Positions 51,542-60,671 of a DNA stretch of 64,000 nt are shown piece after piece. The stretch comes from Streptomyces barringtoniae (lineage in GTDB: Bacteria; Actinomycetota; Actinomycetes; Streptomycetales; Streptomycetaceae), in contig NZ_JAJHNP010000011.1 of assembly GCF_020819595.1 (NCBI RefSeq), positions 62,001 through 126,000 of the forward strand. The letters are read 5' to 3'. The notes under the pieces were generated by a model. The model saw nothing but the letters and a program-made list of their open reading frames with translations. It was not told the origin of the DNA and made no database searches. Position 1 is the stretch's first letter, and every line of letters begins with the position of its first letter. The translations under genes were made by a program, and so were the position numbers.

Positions 51542-52711
51542 TCACGGCGGCACCGCACGCAGTGCGCGCAGCACCGCCCAGATCACCGACACCAGCGGCA
51601 CGGCCACCACGGCACCGATCACCCCGGCGAGGATGCTGCCGGCGATCACCGACACCGCCACGACGAGCGGGTGCAGCCGTACCGCCCAGCTCATGACCAG
51701 CGGATGCAGCACATGCCCTTCCAGCTGGCCGATCACGACGATCAACGCCAGCACGGCCAGTGCCGTCAGCGGTCCCCGCCCGGCGAGCGCGACGATGGTG
51801 GCGACGGCGAGCGCGACCGGCGAGCCCACCAGTGGCACGAACGCGGCGAAGAACTCCAGCAGCGTCAGCGGCAGCGCGAGCGGCACGCGCAGCACGAGCA
51901 GCGCGATTCCGACGAGTACGGCGTTGGTCGCGGCCACGATGATGATGCCGCGCGTGTACCCGGCGAAGGCCCGCCAGGCTGCCCACCCCGCCCGGTCCCA
52001 CGCCGGACGGGCGCCGGCCGGCAGCAGCTGGTCGCGGATCCAGCGCCACTGGCGTTCACCGGAGTGGATGAAGAACACCGAGGCGAACAGCGCGAGCGCG
52101 CCGCCGGTGACCAGCTCGACCACGCGGCTCAGCCCGCTGACGGCACGGCTGAGCAGGCTGGACCGGTGCGCGGCCAGGTAGTGCGTCACCTGGTTCTCCA
52201 GCTCGGACAGCCGGCTGGGACTCAGCCGGAACGGCGGCCGCTGGAGCCACTGCTCGATGCGGTGGACGCCGCCCCGGAACTCACCCGTCAGCCTGGCCGA
52301 CTCGCCCGCCACGGCGTTGCCGACGAGGGCGAGCAGGGCCAGCAGGAGCAGGATGCTGCCGACCAGCGCCACGGCGACGGACAGCGGCCGCGGCAGGACC
52401 CTCGCGAGCAGGTCCGTCAGCGGGCGCAGGACGGAGGTGACGACCAGCGCGAGGAACAGGGCCACGGCCACGAGCTGAAAGCTGCCGAGGATGCTGAAGA
52501 CGCCGTAGACGACGATCCCGACGAGGATGAGCCGCCAGGCGTAGGCCGCCCCGACCCGCAGCCACGGCACCGTCCGCTCGGCCGCCGGCACCGGCTCGGT
52601 GCGCGGGACGGCCGGGAGCCGCACGGTGTACGCCGGCCGGCTGCCCAGCACCCGCATCCTGCGGCGCAGGCCGCCCGGCCCGGCCGCCCGCCGACGCGCA
52701 TCGCCCACCAC
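51542..52711 (-). CDS. AI-2E-family transporter-like membrane protein
   Basis: 389 residues with about eight hydrophobic helices. YGVFSILGSFQLVAVALFLAL and LVVTSVLRPLTDLLARVLPRPLSVAVAL early on, then FVPLVGSPVALAVA and the closing GSILAGVIGAVVAVPLVSVIW segment are the AI-2E/TqsA/PerM pattern. Members export autoinducer-2 or act as antiporters; the substrate here is unknown. GTG at 52711 follows GAGAGGAG by 9 nt. Confidence 0.88.
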   Translation of the reverse strand: MVGDARRRAAGPGGLRRRMRVLGSRPAYTVRLPAVPRTEPVPAAERTVPWLRVGAAYAWRLILVGIVVYGVFSILGSFQLVAVALFLALVVTSVLRPLTDLLARVLPRPLSVAVALVGSILLLLALLALVGNAVAGESARLTGEFRGGVHRIEQWLQRPPFRLSPSRLSELENQVTHYLAAHRSSLLSRAVSGLSRVVELVTGGALALFASVFFIHSGERQWRWIRDQLLPAGARPAWDRAGWAAWRAFAGYTRGIIIVAATNAVLVGIALLVLRVPLALPLTLLEFFAAFVPLVGSPVALAVATIVALAGRGPLTALAVLALIVVIGQLEGHVLHPLVMSWAVRLHPLVVAVSVIAGSILAGVIGAVVAVPLVSVIWAVLRALRAVPP

Positions 52712-52923
52712 CGCTTCCGGCTCCTCTCCGTCACCCCTGATGACGGTCGGTCACACCTAGAACCGTAGACGCACGTCGCGAGAGGGGCGCGCGCAGTGCA
52801 CCCGCGTGCGGTCTCCCCCCGACGGCGGCGTTTCGCCCGGCGCGCCACCGTCATCGGGAGACCTGGACGATCTCACTGTCATCCGTCCGACCCCGCCGTC
52901 CGACCCCGCCATCCGATCTCCCG

Positions 52924-53601
52924 TCATCCCGTCTCCCCGTCATCGAGGAACGTGACGGTCTCCCCGAGCGGCGCGCGGTCGATCCGGGCGAACGCGGCAG
53001 ACGGGTCCGCGAAGCCGATGGACACACCGGCGTACAGGATCGCCTCCCTCGGCGGCCCGACGACCTCCGCGACGGTCCGGTGGTAGACCGACCAGGCCAT
53101 CTGCGCACAGCTGTGCAGGCCCTCGGCACGCAGCAGCAGCATCACCGTCTGCAGGTACATCCCGAGGTCGGCCCACTGCGCCGGGCCCATGTCCCGGTCG
53201 ATGTAGCACAGCAGGAGACACGGGGCCCCGAAGCAGCGCCAGTTCGCGGCGACGGCCGCCCGGCGGGCCTCCGCGTCCCCGTGCCGGATCCCAAGTGCCC
53301 GGAAACGCTGGGCGGCCGCCGCCGACCTCCGCTCCCGGTAGGGGGACCTCGGCTCCGGTGGATACATCCGGTACTGCCGCTCGTCCCCGGGATCGCCGGA
53401 CGCGGCACGTTCGAGGGTGCGCTTCTTCAGCTCCGCCAGCGGGGCACCGGTGAGCACATGGATGTGCCACGGCTGGAGATTGCCGCCCGAGGGCGAGCGA
53501 GCGGCGGCGGTCAGCACCCGCTCCAGCGCCGCACGCGGGACCGGCTCGTCCGTGAAGGCCCGCACCGCCCGCCGGCTCGCCACCGCCTCGTACACATCCA
53601 C
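52924..53601 (-). CDS. nitroreductase-family flavoprotein
   Basis: 225 residues. YEAVASRRAVRAFTDEPVP and ARSPSGGNLQPWHIHVL are the N-terminal FMN-binding motifs; ADLGMYLQTVMLLLRAEGLHSCAQM is split over the central helix, and PREAILYAGVSIGFAD precedes the C-terminal extension. NAD(P)H-dependent reduction of nitroaromatics, quinones or enones is the family activity. GTG at 53601 follows GGAGG by 7 nt. Confidence 0.88.
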   Translation of the reverse strand: MDVYEAVASRRAVRAFTDEPVPRAALERVLTAAARSPSGGNLQPWHIHVLTGAPLAELKKRTLERAASGDPGDERQYRMYPPEPRSPYRERRSAAAAQRFRALGIRHGDAEARRAAVAANWRCFGAPCLLLCYIDRDMGPAQWADLGMYLQTVMLLLRAEGLHSCAQMAWSVYHRTVAEVVGPPREAILYAGVSIGFADPSAAFARIDRAPLGETVTFLDDGETG

Positions 53602-53904
53602 CGCACGACCTCCGGGTCCGTTCCGCAGTCCGCTGTACTGACGGACGTCGGCAGGCGGATGTGACCGGGGGCGTCCAGCGGCGCGTGAAGGGCCGGGTCC
53701 GCCGCCGGCCGGGCGAGCCCGGCCTCCACATCTCCCACTCCGCACGCCCGCTCGGCACGGTGGCCCCACCTGCGCGCTCACGCAACAGCTCTTCGGCGTG
53801 GGCCGGGGGCGGCAGAAGGCGCTCACAGGACTTTCACAACCGCTGCGGGTGGCCCGGCCGGGGCGGGGCACCCGGGGAGTATCGTCGGCAGAGGGGATCC
53901 TCCA
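53602..53904. other. 303-bp intergenic region
   Basis: Divergent upstream DNA of the nitroreductase and the small membrane peptide. TATCGT at 53880-53885 could be the -10 of the peptide gene. No gene or repeat is seen. Confidence 0.4.
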
Positions 53905-54051
53905 GTGATCGCTATCGCCGTTCTGCTGCTCCCCGTCCTCGCCATCCTGCTCTTCGGTCTCGACCAGGTCGAGGACCGCTGGATCCTGCATCGCCCGACG
54001 AGCCAGACCAGGCCCCACCGGCACCGTCGTGTCAAGCTGGGCCGCCGCTGA
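53905..54051 (+). CDS. 48-residue single-helix membrane peptide
   Basis: MIAIAVLLLPVLAILLFG forms one membrane helix at the very N-terminus, followed by LDQVEDRWILHRP and a His/Arg-rich cytoplasmic tail ending KLGRR. GTG at 53905; GGGGATCC upstream is a weak ribosome site. The clear amphipathic change from helix to basic tail supports a real gene. Possible role as a regulator of a membrane partner; none identified. Confidence 0.5.
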   Translation: MIAIAVLLLPVLAILLFGLDQVEDRWILHRPTSQTRPHRHRRVKLGRR

Positions 54052-54073
54052 TCCCATGTCTGCCGGCAGGCTG

Positions 54074-54439
54074 TCAGCGGTCCGTCGTGTCCTCGCCCAG
54101 ACCGGCGCACCGCCGGTAGCGGTCGATCGCCTTGCCGAGTTCGATCCGCTCCGGTTCGGGGAGGGTGCCGCCCTGGGCGTACTCCAGGATGTGCTCGGCC
54201 ACCGTCCGCAGCTTGATGTTGGTGCGCTGGGAGACGTCCCGCAGCGCCCGCCAGGCCTCTTCCGGGGCGATCTGCCCGAGGACGAGCACGGCCCCGATGG
54301 CCTGGTCGATCACCGCGTGCGAGGACACGGCGCGCCGCAACTGCTCGTTCTCGGTCGCCAGCCGGTCGTACGCCGCGGCGAGTTCCGTCGAGGAGAGCAA
54401 CACCAGCGGCTGCCGCCGGGAGAGCGCGAAGAAGGCCAT
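54074..54439 (-). CDS. ANTAR-domain RNA-binding antiterminator
   Basis: 121 residues. A helical N-terminus with TENEQLRRAVSSHAVIDQA leads into the ANTAR core IGAVLVLGQIAPEEAWRALRDVSQRTNIKLRTVAEHIL, split here into IGAVLVLGQIAPEEAW and DVSQRTNIKLRTVAEHI. ANTAR proteins bind tandem hairpins in leader RNAs and suppress termination. No GAF or receiver domain is attached, so its signal input is unclear. The second ANTAR protein in the window (26651-27838) has STAS and GAF domains. Confidence 0.88.
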   Translation of the reverse strand: MAFFALSRRQPLVLLSSTELAAAYDRLATENEQLRRAVSSHAVIDQAIGAVLVLGQIAPEEAWRALRDVSQRTNIKLRTVAEHILEYAQGGTLPEPERIELGKAIDRYRRCAGLGEDTTDR

Positions 54440-54635
54440 GGAGCACCTTTGCGGGGGTGGGAGGCGTCACTGCCACGCTTGCCCTCAATGGGCGCTTGCA
54501 CACCCGATTGAACCAGCAGCGCCCGGCACCGTCACGCCGCACGGGCCGTGCCGCAAAGCGCGAACATCCGTGCGCCGGACCCGGCCCTGCCGTCCCGCTC
54601 CCCGGTCCGCCGGGCCCGGCCCTGCCGTCCCGCTG

Positions 54636-55079
54636 TCAGGCATTGCGGCCCATGCCGCCGGCGCTCTCGGTCGCCCGGCCCACCGGCAGCAGGTCGCGGA
54701 TGTCCGCGGGCAGGGCGCCGGCCATCCGCTCGGTCAGTTCCGGGGCCAGCGCGGCGTCGAGCACCTCCATCACCGCGGCGGCCTCCCGCAGGGCCGTGTC
54801 CTCGTCGGTGCCCGCCCGGTCGGCGATGCGTCCGGCGAAGACGGTCAGTCCGAACCGCTCGCCCGACGCGCCGGAGTCCGTCCCGGCCGACGCGTCGGCC
54901 GCCTCCCGCATCGCCGCCGCCATGTCCGCCGGCAGCTGTGCGGCCACATGCCGGGCCAGCCCGGACGGCAGCCGCTCCGACAGCGTGCTCACGACGGCGT
55001 GCACGGCCCGTTCGGCCGAACCCCGGTCCGGCAGTTGGGCCAGCGCCTGTACCTTTCCGATCATCTCGTCGTGGTGCAT
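54636..55079 (-). CDS. DUF2267-like protein
   Basis: 147 residues. MHHDEMIGKVQALAQLPDRG, AVHAVVSTLSERLP and ARHVAAQLPADMAAAM are the alternating helical repeats of DUF2267. A central Ala/Ser/Gly-rich part precedes a second repeat ending LPADIRDLLPVGR. Function unknown. ATG at 55079. Confidence 0.8.
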   Translation of the reverse strand: MHHDEMIGKVQALAQLPDRGSAERAVHAVVSTLSERLPSGLARHVAAQLPADMAAAMREAADASAGTDSGASGERFGLTVFAGRIADRAGTDEDTALREAAAVMEVLDAALAPELTERMAGALPADIRDLLPVGRATESAGGMGRNA

Positions 55080-55327
55080 GAGGCCGCCTCCTTCCTGACG
55101 AAGCCCCTGACGGTGCGACGCCCCCGCCGCGGGGCGGGCAGCAGCCGTGCCCCGGCCCTCGGCGCCGTCACCAGGGGTGGGCCGGGTCTTCCGCGGCCCC
55201 GGCCGAGTACCCCGGTCGCCGCCGCCGGTACCCGGCCCGGTGGAGTCGCGGCGCCGTCACGGGGTAGGCGTGGTCGGCGGACCGGCGAAGGACGCCGGAC
55301 ATCGACGGAACCGACTGCGAGGTGTGC

Positions 55328-56065
55328 ATGGCGGGAATGGGGTGGGCGGCGCCGTTGTGGGACGTCGACAACGGCCAGGGGTTGCGGCAGCTGACCGAGC
55401 TGGCGCTGGCGCTGCTGCTGTCCAGCCTGATCGGCTGGGAGCGGGCGGCGCAGCAGAAGAGCGCCGGACTGCGCACGCACACACTGGTCGGTGTCGCCAG
55501 CGCGCTGATGATGGAGGTGTCCCAGCACGGGTTCACCGCGGTGCTCGGGCTGGAGAACGTCTCCTTCGACCCCTCCCGCGTCGCGGCACAGATCGTCTCC
55601 GGCATCGGCTTCATCGGCGGCGGCCTGATCTTCGTACGGCGCGATGCCGTACGGGGCCTGACCACGGCCGCCACCATCTGGCTGACCTGCGCGGTCGGCA
55701 TGGCCTGCGGCGGCGGGCTGCCCATCCTCGCGCTGGCCGTGACGGCCCTGCACTTCCTGGTGGTGCGCGGCTATCCGCTATTCACCTCCCGGCTGATCCC
55801 CGGCACGGCCGCCGCCGCTTTCGAAGCACGCCTGACCTATCGCACGGGGTCGGCGCTGCTGCCGCGTCTGATGGAGACCTGCACCCGGCGCGGCTTCCGG
55901 ATCGTGCAGGTCAAGGTCGAACGGCTGCCCGGCCGCACGGACGACGCGGCCCGCGTGGCTCTGGAACTGGAGGGCGCCGCGGATCCGACGGGGCTGGCCT
56001 CCGAACTGTTCCAGGACGAGGGCGTGCTCGACGTGGAGGTGAGTGCCGCCTCGGACGACGAATAG
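55328..56065 (+). CDS. MgtC/SapB-family membrane protein
   Basis: 245 residues. LALALLLSSLIGWERAAQQKSAGLRTHTLVGVASALMM is split by loops and holds the conserved R-E-x-x-x-K/R-x-A-G-L-R-T-H motif (ERAAQQKSAGLRTH). IVSGIGFIGGGLIF and GLTTAATIWLTCAVGMACG are the other signature helices. The soluble C-terminus (about 165-245) resembles the ACT-like domain of MgtC. MgtC inhibits ATP synthase or supports growth at low Mg2+. ATG 55328 is preferred over GTG 55322 because GAGG is 5 nt upstream. Confidence 0.9.
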   Translation: MAGMGWAAPLWDVDNGQGLRQLTELALALLLSSLIGWERAAQQKSAGLRTHTLVGVASALMMEVSQHGFTAVLGLENVSFDPSRVAAQIVSGIGFIGGGLIFVRRDAVRGLTTAATIWLTCAVGMACGGGLPILALAVTALHFLVVRGYPLFTSRLIPGTAAAAFEARLTYRTGSALLPRLMETCTRRGFRIVQVKVERLPGRTDDAARVALELEGAADPTGLASELFQDEGVLDVEVSAASDDE

Positions 56066-56106
56066 GGCGACGACCAGCGGGTACGGCAGCCGGCCCGCCG
56101 GTCCGC

Positions 56107-56598
56107 TCAGCCCCCGGTCGTCCGCTGTGTCCACGTCCAGGCGTACTGCAGCCCGTCCGCGACCGTCAGCGCGCCGAGGCCCCCCGAGACCAGACGGGTG
56201 AACCGGGGTGCGGCCGCGTACGAGCACACCAGGGCGCCGGCGCTCCAGGCCGAGATGCAGAACGGGCAGGACAGCAGGTCACCGACGGCCCGCTGGATCC
56301 CGTCGCCGCGCGGTTCGTCGACGACCTCGTTCGCCTCGCCCTCGTCCGCCCGGCGGGTGAAGGGCGCCCGCAGAAAGCTGGTGATCCTGTCCCGGGCCAG
56401 CAGCCTGGAGGCCTTGTACGTCGCCGCGCCCAGCAGCACGACGTCCCACGGCGGTACCTCCCGCGGCAGCCGCACGCCCCGGCGCCGGGCCAGTACCGCG
56501 TACGCCCCGGCGCCCGCCGCGAAGACGGAGGCGAGGGCGGCATACCCGGCGAGAGGGACGTCGCCCCGGTCGTCGTACTGCTCGGCAACCGACCTCAT
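56107..56598 (-). CDS. DUF1360 membrane protein
   Basis: 163 residues. An N-terminal helix, then PPWDVVLLGAATYKASRLLARDRITSFLRAPFT, split as LGAATYKASRLLARD and FLRAPFT, and the paired cysteines in LLSCPFCISAWSAG identify DUF1360, a small actinobacterial/firmicute membrane protein sometimes associated with sporulation. ATG at 56598. Function unknown. Confidence 0.82.
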   Translation of the reverse strand: MRSVAEQYDDRGDVPLAGYAALASVFAAGAGAYAVLARRRGVRLPREVPPWDVVLLGAATYKASRLLARDRITSFLRAPFTRRADEGEANEVVDEPRGDGIQRAVGDLLSCPFCISAWSAGALVCSYAAAPRFTRLVSGGLGALTVADGLQYAWTWTQRTTGG

Positions 56599-56838
56599 GC
56601 CCTGACCTCCGGTGGCTGTGCGTGCCGTGGCCCGCAACGAGTTCCCCGCGGCCCGGGCGTGACACGGGCTCGCGCGGCACCGGGGGCCGGGGGAGCCGGT
56701 GGGCCGCCTCTGGGGACGGCCGGGTCGACGTGGGCGATGCCACATATGACCTGGTTCGCACCCCCTCCCCGCGGGCCTGCCGGGAGACTACCGTTGCGTC
56801 GAACCCCTGTTTCCCTGTGCGTCTCGGACGGCCCTGCT

Positions 56839-57369
56839 GTGCCCACTGATCTGTCCCCCCTCATCGCCGCGACGGCGCGCTGGCTGACGGTCGCCTATCC
56901 GCCCAGCGGCGGCGCGCTTGCCTCCGCCCTGTGCGAGGCACAGGCCCGGCAGGCGGTGACCGTCGCCGCGTGGCTGCGCTACCCCACCGACATCGACGCG
57001 GGCCTCGTCACCATGGCCGGCCCCGGCGGTGCTGCCCGGCTCGACTGGATGACCGGTGCCGAGCGGGCGGCCGAGGACGGCCCGGACGACGACTGGGCCT
57101 GGCGCACCTGGGTGGACGAGGTCGTGGCCAGCTGGGCGGCCGCCCTGCTCACTGATCCGGAGCTGGCCGGACTGGCCGTCGCCGCGCTCGCGGACGGCGA
57201 GCACGCCTCGGACGTCCAGATCGAGTTCCGGCGGCTGCTCGCCCCCGACGACGGTGACCGGAGCGCCGCCGCACTGCTGCGCCACCCCGACCTCCTCGCC
57301 CCGGTGGCCGAGCTCCACCTCGACCAGCTGGTGGACCGGCTCGGGCCGGGCCGCGCCCTCGCCGCCTGA
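56839..57369 (+). CDS. hypothetical protein
   Basis: About 176 residues, starting MPTDLSPLIAATARWL at a GTG with no strong ribosome site. Mostly helical, Ala/Asp/Leu-rich, with WMTGAERAAEDGPDDDWAW in the middle and LHLDQLVDRLGPGRALAA at the end. No family recognised; an acidic cytoplasmic protein. Confidence 0.5.
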   Translation: MPTDLSPLIAATARWLTVAYPPSGGALASALCEAQARQAVTVAAWLRYPTDIDAGLVTMAGPGGAARLDWMTGAERAAEDGPDDDWAWRTWVDEVVASWAAALLTDPELAGLAVAALADGEHASDVQIEFRRLLAPDDGDRSAAALLRHPDLLAPVAELHLDQLVDRLGPGRALAA

Positions 57370-57380
57370 CCGCACAGCAG

Positions 57381-57945
57381 CCCGCCCCGCCCGGCGGGCG
57401 GCTGAGCCCGGGTGCGGGTCAAGGTGGGCGATCGCCGGCGCCGCTGCGGGCCGTGGCCCGGAGTGGGCAGGAGCCGATCGCCCGGCCGGCTGGCCGCGCA
57501 GCAGCTCGCCCCGCCCGCGGTCGTTGTCCTCGGTCTTGCGGGTGCCCTGATGGGCGGGCTGACCGGGAGTGCGGGTCGGCCGTGCGGCCGTCGTCGGCGC
57601 CGCTGCGGGCTGCGGCCCGCAGTGGGCAGGAGCCGATCGCCCGGCCGGCTGGCCGCGCAGCAGCTCGCCCCGCCCGCGGTCGTCGTCCTCGGTCTTGCGG
57701 GCGCCTTGACGGGCGGGCTGACCCTGGGAATGCGGGTCGGCCGTGCGGCCCTCGGCGGCACAGAAGCGGGCCGCGGCCCGCAGTGGGCAGAAGCCGACAG
57801 CCCGGCCGCATAGCAGCTCGTCCCGCCAGGCGGGCGGCTGAGCCCGGGTGCGGGTCAAGGTGGGCGATCGCCGGCACCGAAGCGGCCCGCGGCCCGCAGC
57901 GGGCAGAAGCCGACCGCCCGGCCGCCTTCACGCTGCTCGCCCTGG
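57381..57945. repeat. degenerate tandem repeats, about 160-bp period
   Basis: The string AGTGGGCAGG or a close variant recurs at 57462, 57621, 57782 and 57898, each within a unit that also holds GAGCCGATCGCCCGGCCGGC and CAGCAGCTCGCCCCGCCCGC. The leader CCCGGGTGCGGGTCAAGGTG appears at both 57408 and 57845. The tract has grown by at least two rounds of duplication. All frames are open on both strands; no gene is called. 57946-58126 has nothing recognised. Confidence 0.8.
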
Positions 57946-58126
57946 CGCACGCCGCCGGTGGTGCGGAACCCGTCGACACCGGCGCGGCCATGCTCCACCT
58001 CCGTGCGCAGGGCGGCGCCGGCCCGGGGCCCGGTGTCGTACGCCCCCGCAGGGGTACTGCGGAGCTGATCCGTGGGTCGTTCGCCGACGGAGGCCGGCCC
58101 CCAGCGACGGCAGGCAGGAGAAGGCG

Positions 58127-58474
58127 ATGCGCGCGCAAGGCGACGAGGCACCGGCCGCCGGCGGTGTCGGGGACGCGGCGGCCCGGCAGGCCCAGGACAC
58201 CGGCGAACCGGCCCGCAGGGAGATCGGCGCCGTCCGGAACGAGATCACGGCCGCGCCGAGGCGACGGGGGGCGGGCGAACTGCTCGCCGGAGCCGGCACC
58301 TGCCAGATGCTCGCCCTCGCGGCCGGGCACCCGACCCTGCCACGTCCCCCCGGCTCGGTCATGCCGGAGCGCACGGCCGCGGCCGCACCGAGCGGCGCGT
58401 GCACCGCAGGGGCCGTGGGCCCGGCGACGGCGGCCCGCGACCGGATACGCGCGGCGGCCCGGGCCGCCGTATGA
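58127..58474 (+). CDS. hypothetical small protein, weak holin-like pattern
   Basis: 115 residues from an ATG with AGGAGAAGG upstream. A charged N-terminal helix (PARREIGAVRNEITAAPRRR) is followed by a Gly/Ala-rich, mildly hydrophobic stretch and an alanine-rich C-terminus. The order resembles actinobacterial phage-holin-like membrane proteins, but the hydrophobic part is poor, so it may be a decayed copy. Confidence 0.4.
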   Translation: MRAQGDEAPAAGGVGDAAARQAQDTGEPARREIGAVRNEITAAPRRRGAGELLAGAGTCQMLALAAGHPTLPRPPGSVMPERTAAAAPSGACTAGAVGPATAARDRIRAAARAAV

Positions 58475-58529
58475 CGGTCCGGCGGCGGCCGGTGTTCCGG
58501 TGCCGCCGGACATGAGGGAAGCCCAGGCC

Positions 58530-58898
58530 ATGACCTTCAAGAATCCCGTGGACCGCGGCGGGGCCCACCGCGGCCGGTTCGAGCAGTTCGCGGAGTACGC
58601 CTCCAACTTCACCAGCTCCCCGGTGTTCTTCCTCTTCTGCCTGCTCCTCGTGGGCTTCTTCGTCGCCGCGCACGTCGCGCATCTGCGCCTCGAACTGCTG
58701 CTCCTCGCGGGCGAGTCGATGACCGCGGTCACCCTGCTGCTCCTCGCCCTGCTGAAGAACGCCGAGATGCGCGCCGAGCACGCGATCCAGCGCAAGCTCG
58801 ACGCGATCGCCGGCGCCCTGCTGGAGGCCCACGCCGAGGACACGAGCCAGGCCTTCGAGGAACTGCGCAATGCGATCCGGATGGAGGAAGAGACCTGA
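58530..58898 (+). CDS. low-affinity iron permease-like membrane protein
   Basis: 122 residues. FEQFAEYASNFTSSPVFFLFC, then one or two hydrophobic helices and LLLLALLKNAEMRAEHAIQRKLDAI with a helical tail, the layout of the small bacterial low-affinity iron permease family. ATG 58530 is preferred since GAGGGAAG lies upstream; ATG 58512 adds 6 residues. Transport activity is not established for bacterial members. Confidence 0.65.
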   Translation: MTFKNPVDRGGAHRGRFEQFAEYASNFTSSPVFFLFCLLLVGFFVAAHVAHLRLELLLLAGESMTAVTLLLLALLKNAEMRAEHAIQRKLDAIAGALLEAHAEDTSQAFEELRNAIRMEEET

Positions 58899-58964
58899 CG
58901 GAGGCGGACAAAACGGCGCGGCGGTTCTTCACGGGGCGCCGGTCAGGGTCGACCATGCCATGTC

Positions 58965-60671
58965 ATGGACATTTTGCTCGTCGCCAGCGCGTTCAACAGC
59001 CTCACGCAGCGCGTGTACGCCGAACTGTCGGACCTCGGGCACCACGTGGACGTCGTACTCGCCTCGCACGGCGCCGACCCCGTCCGGGCCGCCCTCCACG
59101 AACTGCGGCCGGAACTGGTCGTCGCGCCGATGCTCAAGTCGGCCATCCCGGAGGATGTGTGGCGTGACCACACCTGCCTGATCGTCCATCCGGGTCCGCC
59201 CGGTGACCGCGGCCCGTCCTCGCTCGACTGGGCCATCGCCGAGGGGGCGCGGGAGTGGGGCGTGACGGTCCTGCAGGCCGAGGCGGCGATGGACGCGGGA
59301 CCGATCTGGGCGGCCGAGCCGTTCCCCCTGTCGCCGGTCGGCAAGAGCGACCTGTACCGCAACGAGGCCTCCGACGCCGCCGTCACCGCCGTCCTCACCG
59401 CCGTACGGCACTACGCCGAAGGCGCCTACAAGCCCCGGCCGCAGACCGACGACTCGGTCACGGTGGTCTGGCGCGACGCCTTCCGGCAGGACCGGCGGCG
59501 CATCGACTGGGAGCGGGACGACACCGAAACGGTCCTGCGCAAACTCCGCGGTGCCGACTCGCAGCCGGGCGTCCTGGACGAACTCCACGGCCGGGAGGTG
59601 TTCCTGCACGGCGGGCACCCCGAGGACCGGCTGCGCGGCCGTCCCGGCGAACTCCTCGCGCGGCGGGCGGGCGCCGTCTGCCGGGCCACCCGCGACGGCG
59701 CCGTCTGGATCCCGGAACTCCGCCCCCGCCGGAACTCAGGTGATCCCGCCCCCTTCCGCCGCCCCGCCGCCTCCGTGCTCGCCGCCTGGGAACCCTCCCT
59801 CGAACTCCCGGAAGCATCCGTCCCGTTGGAGCTGCCGCCCGACCGGCGGACCTGGACCGACATCCGCTACCGGCAGCGCGGCGACACCGGCTTCCTGCGC
59901 TTCTCCTTCCCGGGCGGCGCGATGAGCACCGACCAGTGCCGCCGGCTGCTCGCCGCCTACGAGCACGCCCTCTCCCGGCCCACCCGCGTCCTCGTGCTCG
60001 GCGGGGCCCGCGACTTCTTCTCCAACGGCATCCATCTGAACGTCATCGAGGCGGCCCCCGACCCGGCCCAGGAGTCGTGGACCAACCTCAACGCCATGGA
60101 CGACCTGGTCGAGGCGGTACTGCGCACCACCGACCGGCTGGTGGTGGCCGCCCTCGCCGGCAACGCGGCGGCCGGCGGCGCGATGCTCGCCCTCGCCGCC
60201 GACGAGGTGTGGTGCCGCACCGGTGTCGTCCTCAACCCGCACTACCGGCGCATGGGCCTGTACGGCTCGGAGTTCTGGACGTACACCCTGCCCCGCCGCG
60301 TCGGAGCGGAGAACGCCCAGCGCCTGACCACCGAGGCCCTGCCCGTGAGCGCCGCGTCCGCCGAGCGGATGCGGCTCGTGGACCGACTCGTACCCGCCGC
60401 GCCCGGCGACTTCCCGGCCGAGGTCGAGCAACTGGCGGCCGAACTGGCCTCCTCACCCTTCCTGGACGCGCGGATCGCCGCCAAGGCGGCCCGCGCGGCG
60501 GACGAGCGCGAACGCCCTCTCGCCGCGTACCGCGAGGCCGAACTCGACCGTATGCGCGCCATCTTCTTCGACCCCGCCGCCCCCTACCACGCCCTGCGCT
60601 CCGCCTTCGTCCGCAAGACGCCCTCCGGCTCGCCCCGGCCCCTGACCGCGCCCGCCGGAGACCTCCGTTGA
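58965..60671 (+). CDS. hypX: HypX/HoxX hydrogenase maturation protein (CO-ligand synthesis)
   Basis: 568 residues with two fused domains. The first (about 1-270) is formyl-THF-transferase-like, with HPGPPGDRGPSSLDWA and a catalytic region around DAGPIWA. The second (about 290-540) is enoyl-CoA-hydratase-like, with LGGARDFFSNGIHLNVIE and NAAAGGAMLALAADEVW. HypX makes the CO ligand of the [NiFe] active site from the formyl group under oxic conditions, and so accompanies oxygen-tolerant hydrogenases. ATG at 58965. Its stop overlaps the TTG of the next gene. First visible gene of the operon. Confidence 0.93.
   Translation: MDILLVASAFNSLTQRVYAELSDLGHHVDVVLASHGADPVRAALHELRPELVVAPMLKSAIPEDVWRDHTCLIVHPGPPGDRGPSSLDWAIAEGAREWGVTVLQAEAAMDAGPIWAAEPFPLSPVGKSDLYRNEASDAAVTAVLTAVRHYAEGAYKPRPQTDDSVTVVWRDAFRQDRRRIDWERDDTETVLRKLRGADSQPGVLDELHGREVFLHGGHPEDRLRGRPGELLARRAGAVCRATRDGAVWIPELRPRRNSGDPAPFRRPAASVLAAWEPSLELPEASVPLELPPDRRTWTDIRYRQRGDTGFLRFSFPGGAMSTDQCRRLLAAYEHALSRPTRVLVLGGARDFFSNGIHLNVIEAAPDPAQESWTNLNAMDDLVEAVLRTTDRLVVAALAGNAAAGGAMLALAADEVWCRTGVVLNPHYRRMGLYGSEFWTYTLPRRVGAENAQRLTTEALPVSAASAERMRLVDRLVPAAPGDFPAEVEQLAAELASSPFLDARIAAKAARAADERERPLAAYREAELDRMRAIFFDPAAPYHALRSAFVRKTPSGSPRPLTAPAGDLR

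Noticed and set aside
57381..57945. CRISPR-like array or insertion sequence
   Set aside because: Repeats are long, contiguous and degenerate with no spacers; there are no terminal inverted repeats or transposase.
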